A DNA stretch of 64,000 nt from Vibrio sinaloensis (GCF_000808535.1 NZ_JWLV01000012.1:239490-303489), one strand, 5' to 3'. Shown: positions 49,848-60,833, counted from the first letter of the stretch. Notes: generated by a model not told the origin, from the letters alone. Numbers and translations are program-made.

Positions 49848-51977
49848 TTAAGCGTCAGTTGCTGGTTTTTCTTCAGCTGCTTCTTCAGTCTTTTCTACTG
49901 CTTCCTTCATGCTTAGACGAACGCGGCCTTGGCGGTCGATTTCAAGTACTTTAACTTGAACTTCTTGACCTTCAGCTAGGTAGTCAGACACTTTCTCTAC
50001 GCGCTTATCAGCGATTTGAGAGATGTGTACTAGACCATCTTTACCTGGAAGGATTGTCACGAATGCGCCGAAGTCAGCTAGACGAGCAACTTTACCTGTG
50101 TAGATACGGCCCACTTCAACTTCAGCAGTGATCTCTTCGATACGGCGGATTGCTTCTTTCGCAGCTGTACCTTCAGTTGCAGCAATCTTGATTGTACCGT
50201 CGTCTTCGATTTCGATCGTTGTACCAGTCTCTTCAGTTAGAGCACGGATAACTGCACCACCTTTACCGATAACGTCTTTGATCTTCTCTGCGCTGATCTT
50301 CATTGTGTGGATACGCGGAGCGAACTCAGAGATCTCTTCACGAGCACCAGAGATAGCTTCATCCATTACAGATAGGATGTGCTTACGTGCACCTTGCGCT
50401 TGGTTAAGAGCAATTTGCATGATCTCTTTAGTGATACCTTCGATCTTGATATCCATCTGAAGTGCAGTGATACCCGTGTTAGTACCCGCTACTTTAAAGT
50501 CCATGTCACCTAGGTGGTCTTCGTCACCAAGGATGTCAGAAAGAACAACGAAGTCGTCGCCTTCTTTAACAAGACCCATTGCGATACCCGCAACAGAAGA
50601 CTTGATTGGCACACCTGCATCCATAAGAGCAAGAGAAGTACCACATACAGAAGCCATTGAAGAAGAACCGTTAGATTCAGTGATTTCCGATACAACACGT
50701 ACTGTGTATGGGAACTCATCAACTGAAGGCATTACTGCTGCGATACCGCGTTTAGCCAGTTTACCGTGACCGATTTCACGACGCTTAGGAGAACCTACAA
50801 AACCAGTTTCGCCTACACAGTATGGAGGGAAGTTGTAATGCAGTAGGAAGTGATCTTTACGCTCACCCGTTAGCTCGTCGATGATTTGAGCATCGCGCTG
50901 CGTACCTAGAGTCGCAGTTACAAGCGCCTGAGTTTCACCACGAGTAAATAGTGATGAACCGTGAGTACGTGGAAGAACGCCAGTACGTACGTCAAGCGCA
51001 CGAACCATGTCTTTTTCACGGCCGTCGATACGTGGGTTACCAGCGATGATGCTGCGACGTACCACTGTCTTCTCTAGATCGTGGAAGATAGTGTGGATTT
51101 CTTTCGTGTTCGCTTCTGGGTCTTCAGCAAGAAGAACTTCGTTAACTTCACCAGCGATCTCGTGGATGCGGTCGTAACGAGCCATCTTCTCAGTAATTTG
51201 GTAAGCTTCAACTAGCTTAGCTTCTGCAAGTTCAGCAATCTTGTTTACAAGCGCTGTGTTCTCTTCTGGAGCAACCCAATCCCAAGCAGGAGTAGCAACT
51301 TCAGCTTTGAACTCGTTGATTGCTTTGATTACCGCTTGTTGTTGATCGTGACCGAATACAACAGCAGATAGCATTTCTTCTTCAGTTAGGTTGTCAGCTT
51401 CTGATTCAACCATTAGTACTGCAGATTCAGTACCCGCAACCACTAGGTCTAGTTTAGACGCTTCTAGCTCAGTGTTGCTTGGGTTAAGCACTAGTTGACC
51501 ATCAATGTGACCAACACGTGCAGCACCGATAGGACCGTTGAACGGGATACCAGAGATAGCAAGCGCCGCAGAAGTACCGATCATAGTTACGATATCAGGT
51601 TGAACATCTGGGTTCACAGATACGACTGTAGCAATAACTTGTACTTCGTTTTTGAATGCATCTGGGAATAGTGGACGGATTGGACGGTCGATTAGACGAG
51701 CCGTTAGCGTTTCGCCTTCAGAAGGACGGCCTTCACGCTTGAAGAAACCACCAGGGATTTTACCTGCTGCGTAAGTACGCTCTTGGTAGTTTACTGTTAA
51801 CGGGAAGAAGTCTTGACCTTCTACCGCTTCTTTCTTACCTACTACAGATACGAATACTGCTGTATCGTCCATAGTAACCATAACTGCAGCCGTAGCTTGA
51901 CGTGCAATAACGCCAGTTTCTAGAGTAACTGTGTGGTTACCGTACTGGAACGTTTTAACAACTGGTTTTTCGAACAT
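49848..51977 (-). CDS. pnp: Polynucleotide phosphorylase
   Basis: 709 aa 3'-5' exoribonuclease that degrades RNA phosphorolytically, alone or in the RNase E degradosome. Two RNase PH domains (about 10-230 and 310-550) are followed by a KH domain ([25 protein letters not shown], about 555-580) and an S1 domain ([34 protein letters not shown], about 622-655). The length equals E. coli PNPase (711 aa). A 106 nt leader hairpin upstream suggests RNase III/PNPase autoregulation. It is preceded by rpsO as in other gammaproteobacteria. Confidence 0.98.
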   Translation of the reverse strand: MFEKPVVKTFQYGNHTVTLETGVIARQATAAVMVTMDDTAVFVSVVGKKEAVEGQDFFPLTVNYQERTYAAGKIPGGFFKREGRPSEGETLTARLIDRPIRPLFPDAFKNEVQVIATVVSVNPDVQPDIVTMIGTSAALAISGIPFNGPIGAARVGHIDGQLVLNPSNTELEASKLDLVVAGTESAVLMVESEADNLTEEEMLSAVVFGHDQQQAVIKAINEFKAEVATPAWDWVAPEENTALVNKIAELAEAKLVEAYQITEKMARYDRIHEIAGEVNEVLLAEDPEANTKEIHTIFHDLEKTVVRRSIIAGNPRIDGREKDMVRALDVRTGVLPRTHGSSLFTRGETQALVTATLGTQRDAQIIDELTGERKDHFLLHYNFPPYCVGETGFVGSPKRREIGHGKLAKRGIAAVMPSVDEFPYTVRVVSEITESNGSSSMASVCGTSLALMDAGVPIKSSVAGIAMGLVKEGDDFVVLSDILGDEDHLGDMDFKVAGTNTGITALQMDIKIEGITKEIMQIALNQAQGARKHILSVMDEAISGAREEISEFAPRIHTMKISAEKIKDVIGKGGAVIRALTEETGTTIEIEDDGTIKIAATEGTAAKEAIRRIEEITAEVEVGRIYTGKVARLADFGAFVTILPGKDGLVHISQIADKRVEKVSDYLAEGQEVQVKVLEIDRQGRVRLSMKEAVEKTEEAAEEKPATDA

Positions 51978-52040
51978 TGTTATTCCTTGTTTCCAAGCGC
52001 ATCGAAAGAGTTGCTCGGAGAGTATTGATTGATACTCAAG

Positions 52041-52146
52041 GCATTACAAATCGCGACTAGTGAAAATGAACTGTGTAGCGACTCATTGCAGCTAAATTCA
52101 TTTTGAATAGTCGCGACCTTTTGGTCGACGTGGTTGACTGTAATGC
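52041..52146 (-). promoter_or_regulatory. Long pnp leader hairpin (RNase III target type)
   Basis: Three nested perfect helices: GCATTACA with TGTAATGC (52041-52048 / 52139-52146), TCGCGACTA with TAGTCGCGA (52051-52059 / 52108-52116), and AAAATGAA with TTCATTTT (52063-52070 / 52097-52104). The two inner helices are separated by a 3x3 internal loop; the outer is separated by an asymmetric loop holding a small GACC-TTTT-GGTC hairpin. E. coli pnp is autoregulated through RNase III cleavage of such a leader stem. Confidence 0.8.
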
Positions 52147-52203
52147 TATGAGCTTTGTGAACAAACATTGATACCCAACTAGGCATCAAAAGTGTGCGGG
52201 CGT

Positions 52204-52209
52204 AGTATA
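52204..52209 (-). promoter_or_regulatory. Predicted -10 element of the pnp promoter
   Basis: TATACT on the minus strand with TAGCCA 17 bp upstream and a GC-rich stretch (ACGCCCGC) downstream. Transcripts from here would include the whole leader hairpin. Confidence 0.55.
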
Positions 52210-52263
52210 GCGGGATTAATTCGGTTTGGCTAAGCCATAGCAAACAAAATAAGTAACGGACAA

Positions 52264-52292
52264 CAAAAAAGGGGCTAAAAGCCCCTTTTTCG
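52264..52292 (-). terminator. Terminator of rpsO
   Basis: AAAAAGGGGC pairs with GCCCCTTTTT around a TAAAA loop; runs of A and T on both sides. It is 28 bp past the rpsO stop. Partial read-through would feed pnp. Confidence 0.9.
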
Positions 52293-52317
52293 ACAAACTG
52301 TTCTATGCAGCCGCTGA

Positions 52318-52587
52318 TTAGCGACGTAGGCCTAGACGCTTGATTAGATCTTGGTAACGAGAAAGGTTTTTGCCTTTCAAGTAGTCAAGAAGCTTACGAC
52401 GGCGAGAAACCATACGTAGAAGACCACGACGGCTGTGGTGATCGCCTTTGTGCGCTTTGAAGTGACCTTGTAGGTGGTTGATAGAAGCTGTAAGTAGAGC
52501 TACTTGAACTTCTGGTGAACCAGTATCGCCTTCAGTTTGAGCGTATTCTGCAACGATTGCTGCTTTAGTTTCTGCATTCAGAGACAT
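52318..52587 (-). CDS. rpsO: 30S ribosomal protein S15
   Basis: 89 aa, the universal S15 length. The [51 protein letters not shown] core is diagnostic. S15 is a primary 16S rRNA-binding protein; in E. coli it represses its own translation through a leader pseudoknot. It has its own promoter (TATAAT at 52662-52667) and a leader of about 70 nt. It normally follows truB, but here it is the right-hand end of a rearranged block and faces mtnN divergently. Confidence 0.99.
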   Translation of the reverse strand: MSLNAETKAAIVAEYAQTEGDTGSPEVQVALLTASINHLQGHFKAHKGDHHSRRGLLRMVSRRRKLLDYLKGKNLSRYQDLIKRLGLRR

Positions 52588-52661
52588 AATTCTCTCCTAA
52601 TAAGAGTAGGTTTAACATTTGTGCCAGCCAATCTCTGATTCAGCCGACACGAGGAGCGCGA

Positions 52662-52690
52662 ATTATAGGGGATGTATAGAGGTTAAGCAA
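52662..52690 (-). promoter_or_regulatory. Predicted rpsO promoter
   Basis: Minus strand TTGCTT (52685-52690), 17 bp, TATAAT (52662-52667), followed by the GC-rich discriminator TCGCGCTCC typical of stringently controlled ribosomal promoters. Confidence 0.75.
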
Positions 52691-52742
52691 CCGCTATTTA
52701 ATAGCAGCCCTATAAGTACAGCATTCCCATCCAAAGCATTTC

Positions 52743-52751
52743 TGTTACACT
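52743..52751 (+). promoter_or_regulatory. Predicted extended -10 promoter of mtnN
   Basis: TG-T-TACACT on the plus strand, 42 bp before the mtnN ATG. No good -35 hexamer is seen, which fits an extended -10 promoter. Confidence 0.4.
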
Positions 52752-52793
52752 TAGCTGCACAAAACCTACCTAATTGAATTAACAGGATTCCCT

Positions 52794-53489
52794 ATGAAAA
52801 TCGGCATCATCGGTGCAATGGAACAAGAAGTTTCAATTCTGAAAGACGCTATCGAAAACTGTGAAACCGTATCAAAAGCGGGCTGTACCTATTTCTCTGG
52901 GCAAATCAACGGTGTCGATGTCGTGTTGCTCCAATCAGGTATTGGTAAGGTCGCAGCGGCAGTCGGCACAACGATCCTGCTCGATGAGTACCAACCCGAT
53001 GTTGTGATCAATACTGGCTCTGCGGGTGGATTCGACTCTAGCTTAAATCTAGGTGATGTGGTGATTTCGACCGAAGTTCGCCATCACGATGCTGATGTGA
53101 CGGCGTTTGGTTATGAAATCGGTCAAATGGCAGGGCAGCCTGCTGCGTTCATTGCAGACGAAAAGCTAATGGATGTCGCTGAGAAAGCACTCTCACAAAT
53201 GGAAGACAAACATGCGGTACGTGGATTGATCTGTACGGGCGATGCGTTTGTTTGCACAGCTGAACGTCAAGCATTTATCCGCCAACACTTCCCATCTGTC
53301 ATTGCTGTAGAAATGGAAGCCTCTGCAATTGCGCAAACTTGTCACCAGTTCAAAGTGCCATTTGTTGTTGTTCGTGCGATTTCTGATGTTGCAGATAAAG
53401 AAGCAAGCATGAGCTTTGATGAGTTCCTACCTTTGGCAGCGAAGAGCTCGTCGGAAATGGTATTCAAAATGGTTGAACTGCTGAAATAG
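52794..53489 (+). CDS. mtnN: 5'-methylthioadenosine/S-adenosylhomocysteine nucleosidase
   Basis: 231 aa, one residue shorter than E. coli MtnN (Pfs). It cleaves methylthioadenosine, S-adenosylhomocysteine and 5'-deoxyadenosine, and so feeds S-ribosylhomocysteine to LuxS for AI-2 synthesis in vibrios. Catalytic Glu12 (IIGAMEQEV) and the Asp of AISDVAD (about residue 197) are present, with the purine-site motif NTGSAGGFD. It is the first gene of a unit with cbiB (27 bp gap) and btuF. Confidence 0.98.
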   Translation: MKIGIIGAMEQEVSILKDAIENCETVSKAGCTYFSGQINGVDVVLLQSGIGKVAAAVGTTILLDEYQPDVVINTGSAGGFDSSLNLGDVVISTEVRHHDADVTAFGYEIGQMAGQPAAFIADEKLMDVAEKALSQMEDKHAVRGLICTGDAFVCTAERQAFIRQHFPSVIAVEMEASAIAQTCHQFKVPFVVVRAISDVADKEASMSFDEFLPLAAKSSSEMVFKMVELLK

Positions 53490-53516
53490 CTTAGCCGAAG
53501 GGAAGACAACAACATC

Positions 53517-54470
53517 ATGGAAGATTTGTTTAACCAACTCTATTCCAACGGTGCGCTCCTTGTTCTGTGGGGCGCCCTGCTTTGTCACTTGGTGCTTCCC
53601 TTTCCTCGAGAAGCGCACCCTGCCATTCTTTGGCATAAGTTCGCCGAACAATTGGCCGATAAGGTCAATACCAACAACAGCTATCAACAAAGCATCATTT
53701 CTGGCAGCCTCGCTTGGCTACTAATGATTATTCCTATGCTGGTCGTGTTAGTTGCTCTCAAGCCATTAGTTTGGCAACCCCAACTGTTCGAACTTGCCTT
53801 CCTGCTTCTTGCGATTGATTGGCGCAATACCGATAAGTTCACCGCCCAATTTGTCGCGGCATTAGCAAGAGAGGACAAAGAGCAAGCGAAGATGCTGCTT
53901 AATCCCATCGTCAATCGTTCAACCCAACCACTTTCACTACTTGGGCTAGGAAAAGCAGGCACTGAAACCTTGATTATGTCGTACGGGCGCAATGTGGTGG
54001 GGGTTCTTTTCTGGTTCGCCATTGCCGGCGGTATTGGCGCGTTCATCTACCGAATGATGGTTGAACTCGCACGCGCTTGGTCTCCATCTCGTCAAGCGTT
54101 CTCTCCCTTCGGTATCCCTGCAGTTCGAGCCGTTGCTATCATGGATTTTGTGCCATTAAGGCTATTCGCACTGATGATAGCTGTTGGAAATCGTACTCAG
54201 CAAGTTTTTACGCTCATCAAGCAGCAAGCTAAGTCGTGGCCACTCCCTGGCCCTGCTTGGTTAGTGGTTGCTGTCGGAGCAAAGCTTGAGTTATCTCTTG
54301 GCGGGCCTGCGATTTACGACGGAAAAAAATCTGAGCGAGCAAAACTCGGTGGTCGAATTGCCCCTTCTGCTTTACATATTGCTCAAGTCCAAAAACTGCT
54401 AGCGTGGCGGTTGTTCGCTTGGGTATTGATTCAAAGTGCAGCGATGGCTGCCGTATATCAAGGGATATAG
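53517..54470 (+). CDS. cbiB: CbiB/CobD-family cobalamin biosynthesis protein
   Basis: 317 aa membrane protein of the CbiB/CobD family (adenosylcobinamide-phosphate synthase), which attaches the aminopropanol arm to the corrin ring. Motifs such as IIPMLVVLVALKPL, GTETLIMSYGRNVVGVLFWFAIAGGIGAFIYRMMVELARAW and LSLGGPAIYDGKK fit the family, as do several transmembrane segments. It is clearly divergent from the enteric CbiB sequence and there are no other corrin genes nearby, so a salvage role is more likely than de novo synthesis. btuF starts at the very next base. Confidence 0.85.
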   Translation: MEDLFNQLYSNGALLVLWGALLCHLVLPFPREAHPAILWHKFAEQLADKVNTNNSYQQSIISGSLAWLLMIIPMLVVLVALKPLVWQPQLFELAFLLLAIDWRNTDKFTAQFVAALAREDKEQAKMLLNPIVNRSTQPLSLLGLGKAGTETLIMSYGRNVVGVLFWFAIAGGIGAFIYRMMVELARAWSPSRQAFSPFGIPAVRAVAIMDFVPLRLFALMIAVGNRTQQVFTLIKQQAKSWPLPGPAWLVVAVGAKLELSLGGPAIYDGKKSERAKLGGRIAPSALHIAQVQKLLAWRLFAWVLIQSAAMAAVYQGI

Positions 54471-55292
54471 ATGCGTAAGTTCATTGCGATTGCCACTTGT
54501 TTACTCTCTCCAACGCTTTTTGCCGCACCTGTAGAAAAAGTGATTAGTCTAGCTCCTCATGCAACGGAGCTCGCATACGCGGCAGGGTTAGGTGATAAAC
54601 TCATCGCGGTAAGTGATCACAGTGATTACCCAGAGCAAGCCTTAACGCTAGAGAAAGTCGCCAACTACCAAGGCATCAAGATAGAGCGCATTATCGCCCT
54701 GCAGCCAGATTTAATTATTGCCTGGCCATCTGGTAACCCACAAAAGGAGTTAGAGAAACTTAAGCAGTTTGGCTTTAACATCTACTACTCTCAAACCCAT
54801 TCATTAAGTGATATTGCAGACAATATTGAGCGCCTTAGCCAATACAGCGCCTCACCTAGCGTTGGTCAGAAGGCGGCGGCAGATTTTCGTCAGCAGTTAG
54901 GCGACTTCAAAGCCAAGTATCAAACCACTCAGCCCATACGCTACTTTTATCAATTGAGTGAGCAGCCGATCATCTCCGTCGCACAAGGCAAATGGCCTAG
55001 TGAGGTGTTTAGCTTCTGTGGCGGCGAAAACATTTTTGAGCATAGTGCTGCGCCCTACCCTCAAGTTGGCGTCGAGCAAGTACTGGTGCAACAACCCGAT
55101 GTTATTTTCACGTCAGAGCATGCAATTAAGAATGGCAACATGTGGGCTAAGTGGGAAAAAGAGCTGAGCGCAGTCAGAAATGACCACGTCTGGAGCCTTG
55201 AGTCTGATTGGCTAAATCGACCGACGCCACGTACGCTTCGCGCCATTGAGCAGGTCTGTGACTATTTCGAGGCTGTTCGGCAAAAACGCTAA
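54471..55292 (+). CDS. btuF: Vitamin B12 ABC transporter substrate-binding protein BtuF
   Basis: 273 aa periplasmic binding protein. Signal peptide MRKFIAIATCLLSPTLFA-APVEK; the mature class III binding fold has the VISLAPHATELAYAAG start, PDLIIAWPSGNPQKELEKL, and C-terminal RNDHVWSLESDWLNRPTPRTLRAIEQVCDYF. It delivers cobalamin to BtuCD, whose genes are not in this window. It directly abuts cbiB, so B12 uptake and assembly genes are co-transcribed with mtnN. Confidence 0.94.
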   Translation: MRKFIAIATCLLSPTLFAAPVEKVISLAPHATELAYAAGLGDKLIAVSDHSDYPEQALTLEKVANYQGIKIERIIALQPDLIIAWPSGNPQKELEKLKQFGFNIYYSQTHSLSDIADNIERLSQYSASPSVGQKAAADFRQQLGDFKAKYQTTQPIRYFYQLSEQPIISVAQGKWPSEVFSFCGGENIFEHSAAPYPQVGVEQVLVQQPDVIFTSEHAIKNGNMWAKWEKELSAVRNDHVWSLESDWLNRPTPRTLRAIEQVCDYFEAVRQKR

Positions 55293-55365
55293 CGATTGCC
55301 TCTTGAGATCCCGTACAATTCAGCATCGTTTTCTGTTCCCTATTTAAGTAAGAGAAGTGAGTAAC

Positions 55366-55986
55366 ATGGATTCCATGCTGCTTTATAGTATTGACCTATT
55401 CGGTACTGCCATATTTGCGATATCAGGCGTATTACTCGCAGGTCGATTAAAAATGGACCCATTCGGCGTTGCTGTATTAGGTAGTGTTACGGCGATTGGT
55501 GGTGGCACAATTCGCGATATGGCGTTGGGTGCGACACCTGTGTTTTGGATAACCGATACCAACTACCTTTGGACCATTTTAATTACCTGTCTTATCACCA
55601 TGATTGTGGTTAGACGACCCAAGCGACTCGCTTGGTGGATTCTGCCAGTCTGTGACGCTATTGGCTTAGCGGTGTTTGTCGGGATTGGTGTCGAGAAAAC
55701 CATGGCCTACCAAGACTCAGCTTTAGTCGCTGTCATTATGGGAGTCATTACTGGTTGTGGCGGCGGCATTATTCGTGACGTGCTCGCGCGTGAAGTGCCA
55801 ATGGTACTGCGAAGCGAAGTGTACGCAACAGCCTGTATTATTGGTGGCGTCTTCCATACTACGGCACTTGCCATGGGACAAGACAGCGATACCGCATTCC
55901 TAGCGGGTGTCTTATCTACGCTGCTTATCCGTTTAGGCGCGATTCGATGGCACTTATCTTTACCAACTTTCGCACTAAATCGTTAA
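55366..55986 (+). CDS. TRIC/UPF0126 family membrane protein
   Basis: About 206 aa with seven predicted transmembrane segments and an internal duplication: AIGGGTIRDMALG (about 45-58) and GCGGGIIRDVLARE (about 131-144) are the paired glycine-rich motifs of the UPF0126/TRIC family. Bacterial members form trimeric cation (K+) channels; E. coli relatives are YicG and YadS. The ATG at 55366 is preferred over a GTG at 55357. It is followed by a strong bidirectional terminator facing thrC. Confidence 0.92.
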   Translation: MDSMLLYSIDLFGTAIFAISGVLLAGRLKMDPFGVAVLGSVTAIGGGTIRDMALGATPVFWITDTNYLWTILITCLITMIVVRRPKRLAWWILPVCDAIGLAVFVGIGVEKTMAYQDSALVAVIMGVITGCGGGIIRDVLAREVPMVLRSEVYATACIIGGVFHTTALAMGQDSDTAFLAGVLSTLLIRLGAIRWHLSLPTFALNR

Positions 55987-55991
55987 GCAAT

Positions 55992-56019
55992 AAAAAAGGT
56001 CACCGAGGTGACCTTTTTT
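55992..56019. terminator. Bidirectional terminator between the TRIC gene and thrC
   Basis: AAAAAAGGTCACC and GGTGACCTTTTTT with a minimal loop, strong on both strands because of the flanking A and T runs. Confidence 0.92.
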
Positions 56020-56038
56020 AATTTTCAATCTTTATCAA

Positions 56039-57322
56039 TTACTTCTGTACTCGGCGAAGTACATCTTTCAGTAAATCAAAGTCATTCGCTAGGTCTTCAG
56101 AAAGTAGCTCCATTGCCGCGTGCTTAGCAAGCGGTCCTGGTAGGTCGATATCAGAGCCTAAAATCTCGTCAACCACTTCCTTGAACTTAGCTGGGTGCGC
56201 TGTACATAGGAATAGGCCAGTTTCACCGTCTTGCAATTGTTCGTCGAGTAGACGGTAGGCAATAGCACCATGTGGTTCGCATAAGTAACCTTGTGCGTTC
56301 AACTCACGTACAGATTCTGCACTTTGCTCATCAGACACTTTACCTTTGCCCAACGTATCTAAGCCCCAACCTTTAATCTGGCACAGTTCTTCGATACGTG
56401 GCCAGTTGTTTGGTTGGCTAACATCCATTGCGTTCGATGTCGTTGCAACCGTTGGTTTAGGATCCCACTTACCTGTTTCTAGGTAGCGAGGAACGGTGTC
56501 ATTTTCGTTGGTCGCAGCAATAAAGCGCTTAATTGGTAGCCCAAGCGCTTTAGCCAATAGACCTGCAGTTAGGTTACCGAAGTTACCACTTGGTACCGAC
56601 ACAACAAGGTTTTCACGCTGTTCTTTAGTCAACTGAGATGCTGCTTCAAAGTAATAACAGATCTGCGCCATCAAGCGTGAAATGTTGATGGAGTTTGCGG
56701 AATTCAGGCCGATTTCGTCACGTAGCGCGGCATCATCAAATGCTTGCTTAACCAAAGCCTGACAAGCATCAAAATCGCCATCAATCGCGACAGTGTGAAT
56801 GTTCTTGCCCAGAGTACAGAACAACTTCTCTTGTAGCGGGCTGATCTTACCTTTCGGGTACAAAATCACAACGTTGATATCTTCCATGCCATAGAAAGCA
56901 TGTGCGACGGCTGCGCCCGTATCACCGGACGTTGCTGTCAAAATAGTGATTTTTCCGCCATCAGAAACCGCAGCTAAAGATTGCGCCATAAAACGACCGC
57001 CAAAATCTTTAAACGCTAAGGTCGGGCCATGGAAAAGTTCAAGCGCGTAAACGCCATCTTTGACTTTATTGATTGGCGCCGGAAATTGAAATGCAGCATC
57101 AACCATTGAGTGAACTTGCTCTTGCGCTAGCTCATCACCAATCAATGCTGACAAAATCTTGGTGCTACGAGAAACAAAGTCCTCAGCTAAAAGAGCATCC
57201 ACATCATCAAACGTTGGCAGTTCAGATGGAAAAAAAAGGCCTTGGTTACGACCTAACCCTTGGCGAACGGCTTGGCCAAAGGAAACTTGTTCATCATTTT
57301 CTTTTATATTGTAAAGCTTCAT
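56039..57322 (-). CDS. thrC: Threonine synthase
   Basis: 427 aa PLP enzyme that converts O-phosphohomoserine to threonine. The PLP lysine is Lys105 in [10 protein letters not shown], and the phosphate-binding [23 protein letters not shown] motif is present. The length equals E. coli ThrC (428 aa). Its start overlaps the thrB stop by 4 bp (ATGA), so it is translationally coupled as the last gene of thrLABC. Confidence 0.98.
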   Translation of the reverse strand: MKLYNIKENDEQVSFGQAVRQGLGRNQGLFFPSELPTFDDVDALLAEDFVSRSTKILSALIGDELAQEQVHSMVDAAFQFPAPINKVKDGVYALELFHGPTLAFKDFGGRFMAQSLAAVSDGGKITILTATSGDTGAAVAHAFYGMEDINVVILYPKGKISPLQEKLFCTLGKNIHTVAIDGDFDACQALVKQAFDDAALRDEIGLNSANSINISRLMAQICYYFEAASQLTKEQRENLVVSVPSGNFGNLTAGLLAKALGLPIKRFIAATNENDTVPRYLETGKWDPKPTVATTSNAMDVSQPNNWPRIEELCQIKGWGLDTLGKGKVSDEQSAESVRELNAQGYLCEPHGAIAYRLLDEQLQDGETGLFLCTAHPAKFKEVVDEILGSDIDLPGPLAKHAAMELLSEDLANDFDLLKDVLRRVQK

Positions 57323-58287
57323 AGCTCACTTCCTGTAACGATCGAACCTTGCTTATCTAAGCGACAAACATGGACGAATCCTTCTTTATTTTGTACGTAA
57401 TTTTGTTCAAGCCAGCGTGCAACACGCTCAGCGACATCTTTCTCTTTACAAATGCTAAACAGCGTCGGGCCACTTCCTGAAATACCCGTCGCCAAAGCGC
57501 CTGCTGTCGCCGCATATTTACGAGCATCAGCAAAGCCCGGTAGCAGTTTCTCACGATATGGTTCTGCGATCACGTCTTTGATCATTTTTGCCGCAAGCTC
57601 TGGTTGCCCAGAGTGGCACGCATGAATAAAGCCTGCTAAATGACGACCGTGAGCAATGATATCTTGACGACGATACTGCGAAGGCAAAATTTCACGCGCT
57701 TCAGCGGTGGACACTTTGATGCCCGGGTACGCCATCACCCAATACCAATCATCAAAACAAGGAACTTCTTGGCTAATGATACCCAGCTCTTCAAGCATCA
57801 GTTGCACGCCTCCTAGGTAGCAGGGCGCAACGTTATCATAATGAATACCGCCAGAAATCTTACCTTCCATTTCCCCCATCAAAGCGAGTAATTCCGTCTC
57901 ATCTAGAGGTTGACCATGAAAACGGTTTAGCGCATCTAGCGCAGCCACAATCGAACATGCACTCGAGCCTAGACCAGAACCAATTGGCATGTTCTTTTCT
58001 AGGGTCATCTCAAGAGGGAGTAAAGAGACACCTTTTTTCTCAAGCTCACGGGCGAACACAGTCCAACAATCGTAAACGATGTTCTCTTTCGGATTTTCAG
58101 GCAGTTTAGAAACAAAGTTGCCCGCAGTGTTAAGACTAAAAGGCTGCTCACCTGATTTGACCAACACTCGATCACCAAGTAGCGTACCGTCCACCGGAGA
58201 CACAGCGGCCCCCAGTACGTCAAAACCAACACTTACATTACCTATTGACGCTGGTGCGTAAACCACCACATCCATACCACTACTCAT
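57319..58287 (-). CDS. thrB: Homoserine kinase
   Basis: 322 aa GHMP kinase that phosphorylates homoserine. The N-terminal [23 protein letters not shown] and the ATP loop [21 protein letters not shown] are diagnostic, and the C-terminal [14 protein letters not shown] motif is intact. An internal ATG four codons later would match the E. coli N-terminus better, but the upstream ATG lies 3 bp after the thrA stop. Second enzyme gene of the thr operon. Confidence 0.98.
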   Translation of the reverse strand: MSSGMDVVVYAPASIGNVSVGFDVLGAAVSPVDGTLLGDRVLVKSGEQPFSLNTAGNFVSKLPENPKENIVYDCWTVFARELEKKGVSLLPLEMTLEKNMPIGSGLGSSACSIVAALDALNRFHGQPLDETELLALMGEMEGKISGGIHYDNVAPCYLGGVQLMLEELGIISQEVPCFDDWYWVMAYPGIKVSTAEAREILPSQYRRQDIIAHGRHLAGFIHACHSGQPELAAKMIKDVIAEPYREKLLPGFADARKYAATAGALATGISGSGPTLFSICKEKDVAERVARWLEQNYVQNKEGFVHVCRLDKQGSIVTGSEL

Positions 58288-58290
58288 TGA

Positions 58291-60750
58291 TTAAACCCCT
58301 AGCTTCCATCCTAACGTACGCATCACATCTGAGAAGACACCTGCTGCGGTAACTTCTGTACCGGCACCGTAACCACGCAATACTAGCGGAATTGGCTGGT
58401 AGTAACGGCTGTAGAAGGCTAATGCGTTTTCACCATCTTTGATTTTGAACATTGGGTCGTTTTCATCCACCGCAGCAATGCTCACGCGGCATTTGCCCTC
58501 TTCGATCTCACCGACATAGCGAAGCACTTTGCCTTCTTCGGCCGCTTTCGCTGATTGCTCTTTGAAGTACGCATCTGCTTCAGGGAGTCGAGCCATAAAT
58601 TCTTCCACACTGCCCGAATCATCAAAACCTGGTGGTAGAGCTTGGTCAACGATCACGTCTTCAAGCTCTAAGTTCATACCAGCTTCACGAGCAAGGATCA
58701 GCAGCTTACGAGCCACATCCATACCAGAAAGATCATCACGAGGGTCTGGCTCGGTAAAGCCGTTGTCTTTGGCAATATTCGTTGCTTGGCTGAGCGTCAT
58801 TCCCTCATCGAGTTTACCGAAGATGTAGGAAAGTGAACCAGATAGAATCCCCGTAAATCGCTCCAGTTCATCACCCGCAGAGATAAGGTTTTGCAAGTTT
58901 TCGATAACCGGAAGACCCGCACCTACCGTTGTTTCATACATCAATTTGCGGCGTGAGCTACGCGCAACATCACGCAATTGGTGGTAGTAAGCCATGCTTG
59001 CCGTGTTGGCTTTTTTGTTTGGTGTAACCACGTGGAAACCTGCCGCTAAGAAGTCAGCATACTGATTTGCGATCGCTTCACTCGAGGTACAGTCAACAAG
59101 AACAGGGTTAATGATATGGTTACGCTGAACCAGTGAGATCAAGCGCGCAAGAGTAAATTCTTCCGACGCATCCTTCATACGATCACGCCAGTGATCCAAC
59201 GGCAAGCCTTCACTATCTAGCAATAAGCCCTTACTGTTGGCTAAGCCACATACGCGTAGCACAATGCCTTTTTCTGCCAGTTTCGCTTGTTGACGCTGAA
59301 TTTGATCGACCAGTTCACCACCAACGCCACCGACGCCGACAACGAAGACATCCAAGAAGTGTTTCGAATTAAACAGGTTTTCGTGACACGCTTTGATTGC
59401 TTCAGAGATCTTGTCTTCAGGAATCACGGCTGAAATGGCGCGTTCAGAAGAGCCTTGCGCGATTGCTACAATATTAACGTTCACTTCTGCAAGAGATGAG
59501 AAGAACTGAGAAGCAACACCGCGAGAAGTACGCATACCATCGCCAACCAGTGTCACAATCGCCACATCATCAATAAATTCAACAGGCTCAAGTAGACCAT
59601 CTTTTAGCTCTAACTCAAACGTCTCGCCCAATGCTTTCTCTGCAAGGGCTTTGTCTTGCGCTTCAATACAGAAGCTGATGCTGTATTCTGAAGAAGATTG
59701 AGTGATCAAAACAATCGAAGCACCCGCTGCTGACATCGCCCCAAACACGCGGCTTGCCATGCCTACCATACCCTTCATACCAGGGCCCGATACGTTGACC
59801 ATGGTTAGATCGCTAAGTGTTGTGATCCCTTTGATCGCTAGGTTGTCTTCACCAGTATCTTGACCGATTAAAGTTCCTGCACCTTGTGGATTAAAGCTGT
59901 TTTTGATCAGGCATGGAATATGGAATTGAGCAATAGGAGCAATGGTTTTTGGATGAAGCACTGACGCGCCAAAGTAAGAAAGCTCCATCGCTTCTTGGTA
60001 GCTCAATGATTTAAGTAGGCGAGCATCATCTACTAAACGCGGGTCACAGTTGTAGACACCATCCACGTCAGTCCAGATTTCACAACAATCCGCACGCAGA
60101 CAGGCGGCAAGCACCGCTGCTGAGTAATCGGAACCATTGCGACCTAGCGTCACCAGCTCACCTTTTTCATTGCCAGCGGTAAAGCCAGGCATAATGTTGA
60201 CATGGCCTTGAGGCAGTGGCTTCTGACGGAAGTTTTGCGTTGAAATATCGACATCAACCATCGCTTCTAGATGCTCACCTCTAGCAAAGAGATACTCAAC
60301 CGGATCGATTAAGCTGGCAGGTTGTCCTTTTGCTTCCAGCACCGCTTTCATCAATTGAATCGAAACTCGCTCACCTTTACTGATAATGCGGGCATTGACG
60401 TTATCAGGACACATGCCTAGTAAGTTGATGCCGTGAACAAACTGACGTAGCTGAGTTAATGAGGTTTTCACTTGGCTGTCATAACCACTGCCATCAATGC
60501 TTGGTAGCACCTGTTTGATATCTTGAAAAAGGTCTCGGAACGAATCTTCCAACTCTGCGATTTGCAGCTCCGCTTCACCATTTTTCAAAGCGCCTTCTAT
60601 CACAGCCACCAGCTTGTTGGTTGTTTTACCCGGTGCTGATAGTACGACGGCCACTTCTTCTTGCTGTGCATTATTAGCGATGATATCCGCCGCTCTTAAA
60701 AAGCGGTCTGCATCAGCTAATGATGAACCTCCAAACTTTAAAACTCGCAT
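58291..60750 (-). CDS. thrA: Bifunctional aspartokinase I/homoserine dehydrogenase I
   Basis: 819 aa fusion (E. coli 820 aa). The aspartokinase part (about 1-280) starts [18 protein letters not shown] and contains [18 protein letters not shown]. Two ACT domains for threonine feedback follow (about 310-460). The homoserine dehydrogenase part starts at [17 protein letters not shown] (about 466) and has [17 protein letters not shown]. It catalyses the first and third steps of threonine synthesis. The ATG at 60750 has GGAGGAAGGG upstream; a TTG further upstream is not the start. It is controlled by the thrL attenuator. Confidence 0.98.
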   Translation of the reverse strand: MRVLKFGGSSLADADRFLRAADIIANNAQQEEVAVVLSAPGKTTNKLVAVIEGALKNGEAELQIAELEDSFRDLFQDIKQVLPSIDGSGYDSQVKTSLTQLRQFVHGINLLGMCPDNVNARIISKGERVSIQLMKAVLEAKGQPASLIDPVEYLFARGEHLEAMVDVDISTQNFRQKPLPQGHVNIMPGFTAGNEKGELVTLGRNGSDYSAAVLAACLRADCCEIWTDVDGVYNCDPRLVDDARLLKSLSYQEAMELSYFGASVLHPKTIAPIAQFHIPCLIKNSFNPQGAGTLIGQDTGEDNLAIKGITTLSDLTMVNVSGPGMKGMVGMASRVFGAMSAAGASIVLITQSSSEYSISFCIEAQDKALAEKALGETFELELKDGLLEPVEFIDDVAIVTLVGDGMRTSRGVASQFFSSLAEVNVNIVAIAQGSSERAISAVIPEDKISEAIKACHENLFNSKHFLDVFVVGVGGVGGELVDQIQRQQAKLAEKGIVLRVCGLANSKGLLLDSEGLPLDHWRDRMKDASEEFTLARLISLVQRNHIINPVLVDCTSSEAIANQYADFLAAGFHVVTPNKKANTASMAYYHQLRDVARSSRRKLMYETTVGAGLPVIENLQNLISAGDELERFTGILSGSLSYIFGKLDEGMTLSQATNIAKDNGFTEPDPRDDLSGMDVARKLLILAREAGMNLELEDVIVDQALPPGFDDSGSVEEFMARLPEADAYFKEQSAKAAEEGKVLRYVGEIEEGKCRVSIAAVDENDPMFKIKDGENALAFYSRYYQPIPLVLRGYGAGTEVTAAGVFSDVMRTLGWKLGV

Positions 60751-60780
60751 CCCTTCCTCCAAATGATTTCAAATTGGCAT

Positions 60781-60820
60781 AAAAAAAGGCCTGTATCTTG
60801 TTGGATACAGGCCTTTTTTT
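60781..60820 (-). terminator. Attenuator terminator of the thr operon
   Basis: A perfect stem GGCCTGTATC/GATACAGGCC with a 6 nt loop, flanked by seven A and seven T residues (17 bp in total). It lies between thrL (stop 14 bp upstream) and thrA (30 bp downstream), where ribosome stalling on thrL would prevent its formation. Confidence 0.95.
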
Positions 60821-60833
60821 GAATTTCTTTCGC

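Larger units (their letters stand above)
51978..52317 (-). other. rpsO-pnp intergenic region
   Basis: 340 bp without a gene. It holds the rpsO terminator (52264-52292), a pnp promoter (52204-52209) and the pnp leader with its long hairpin (52041-52146), as in the classical E. coli rpsO-pnp arrangement. Confidence 0.8.
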
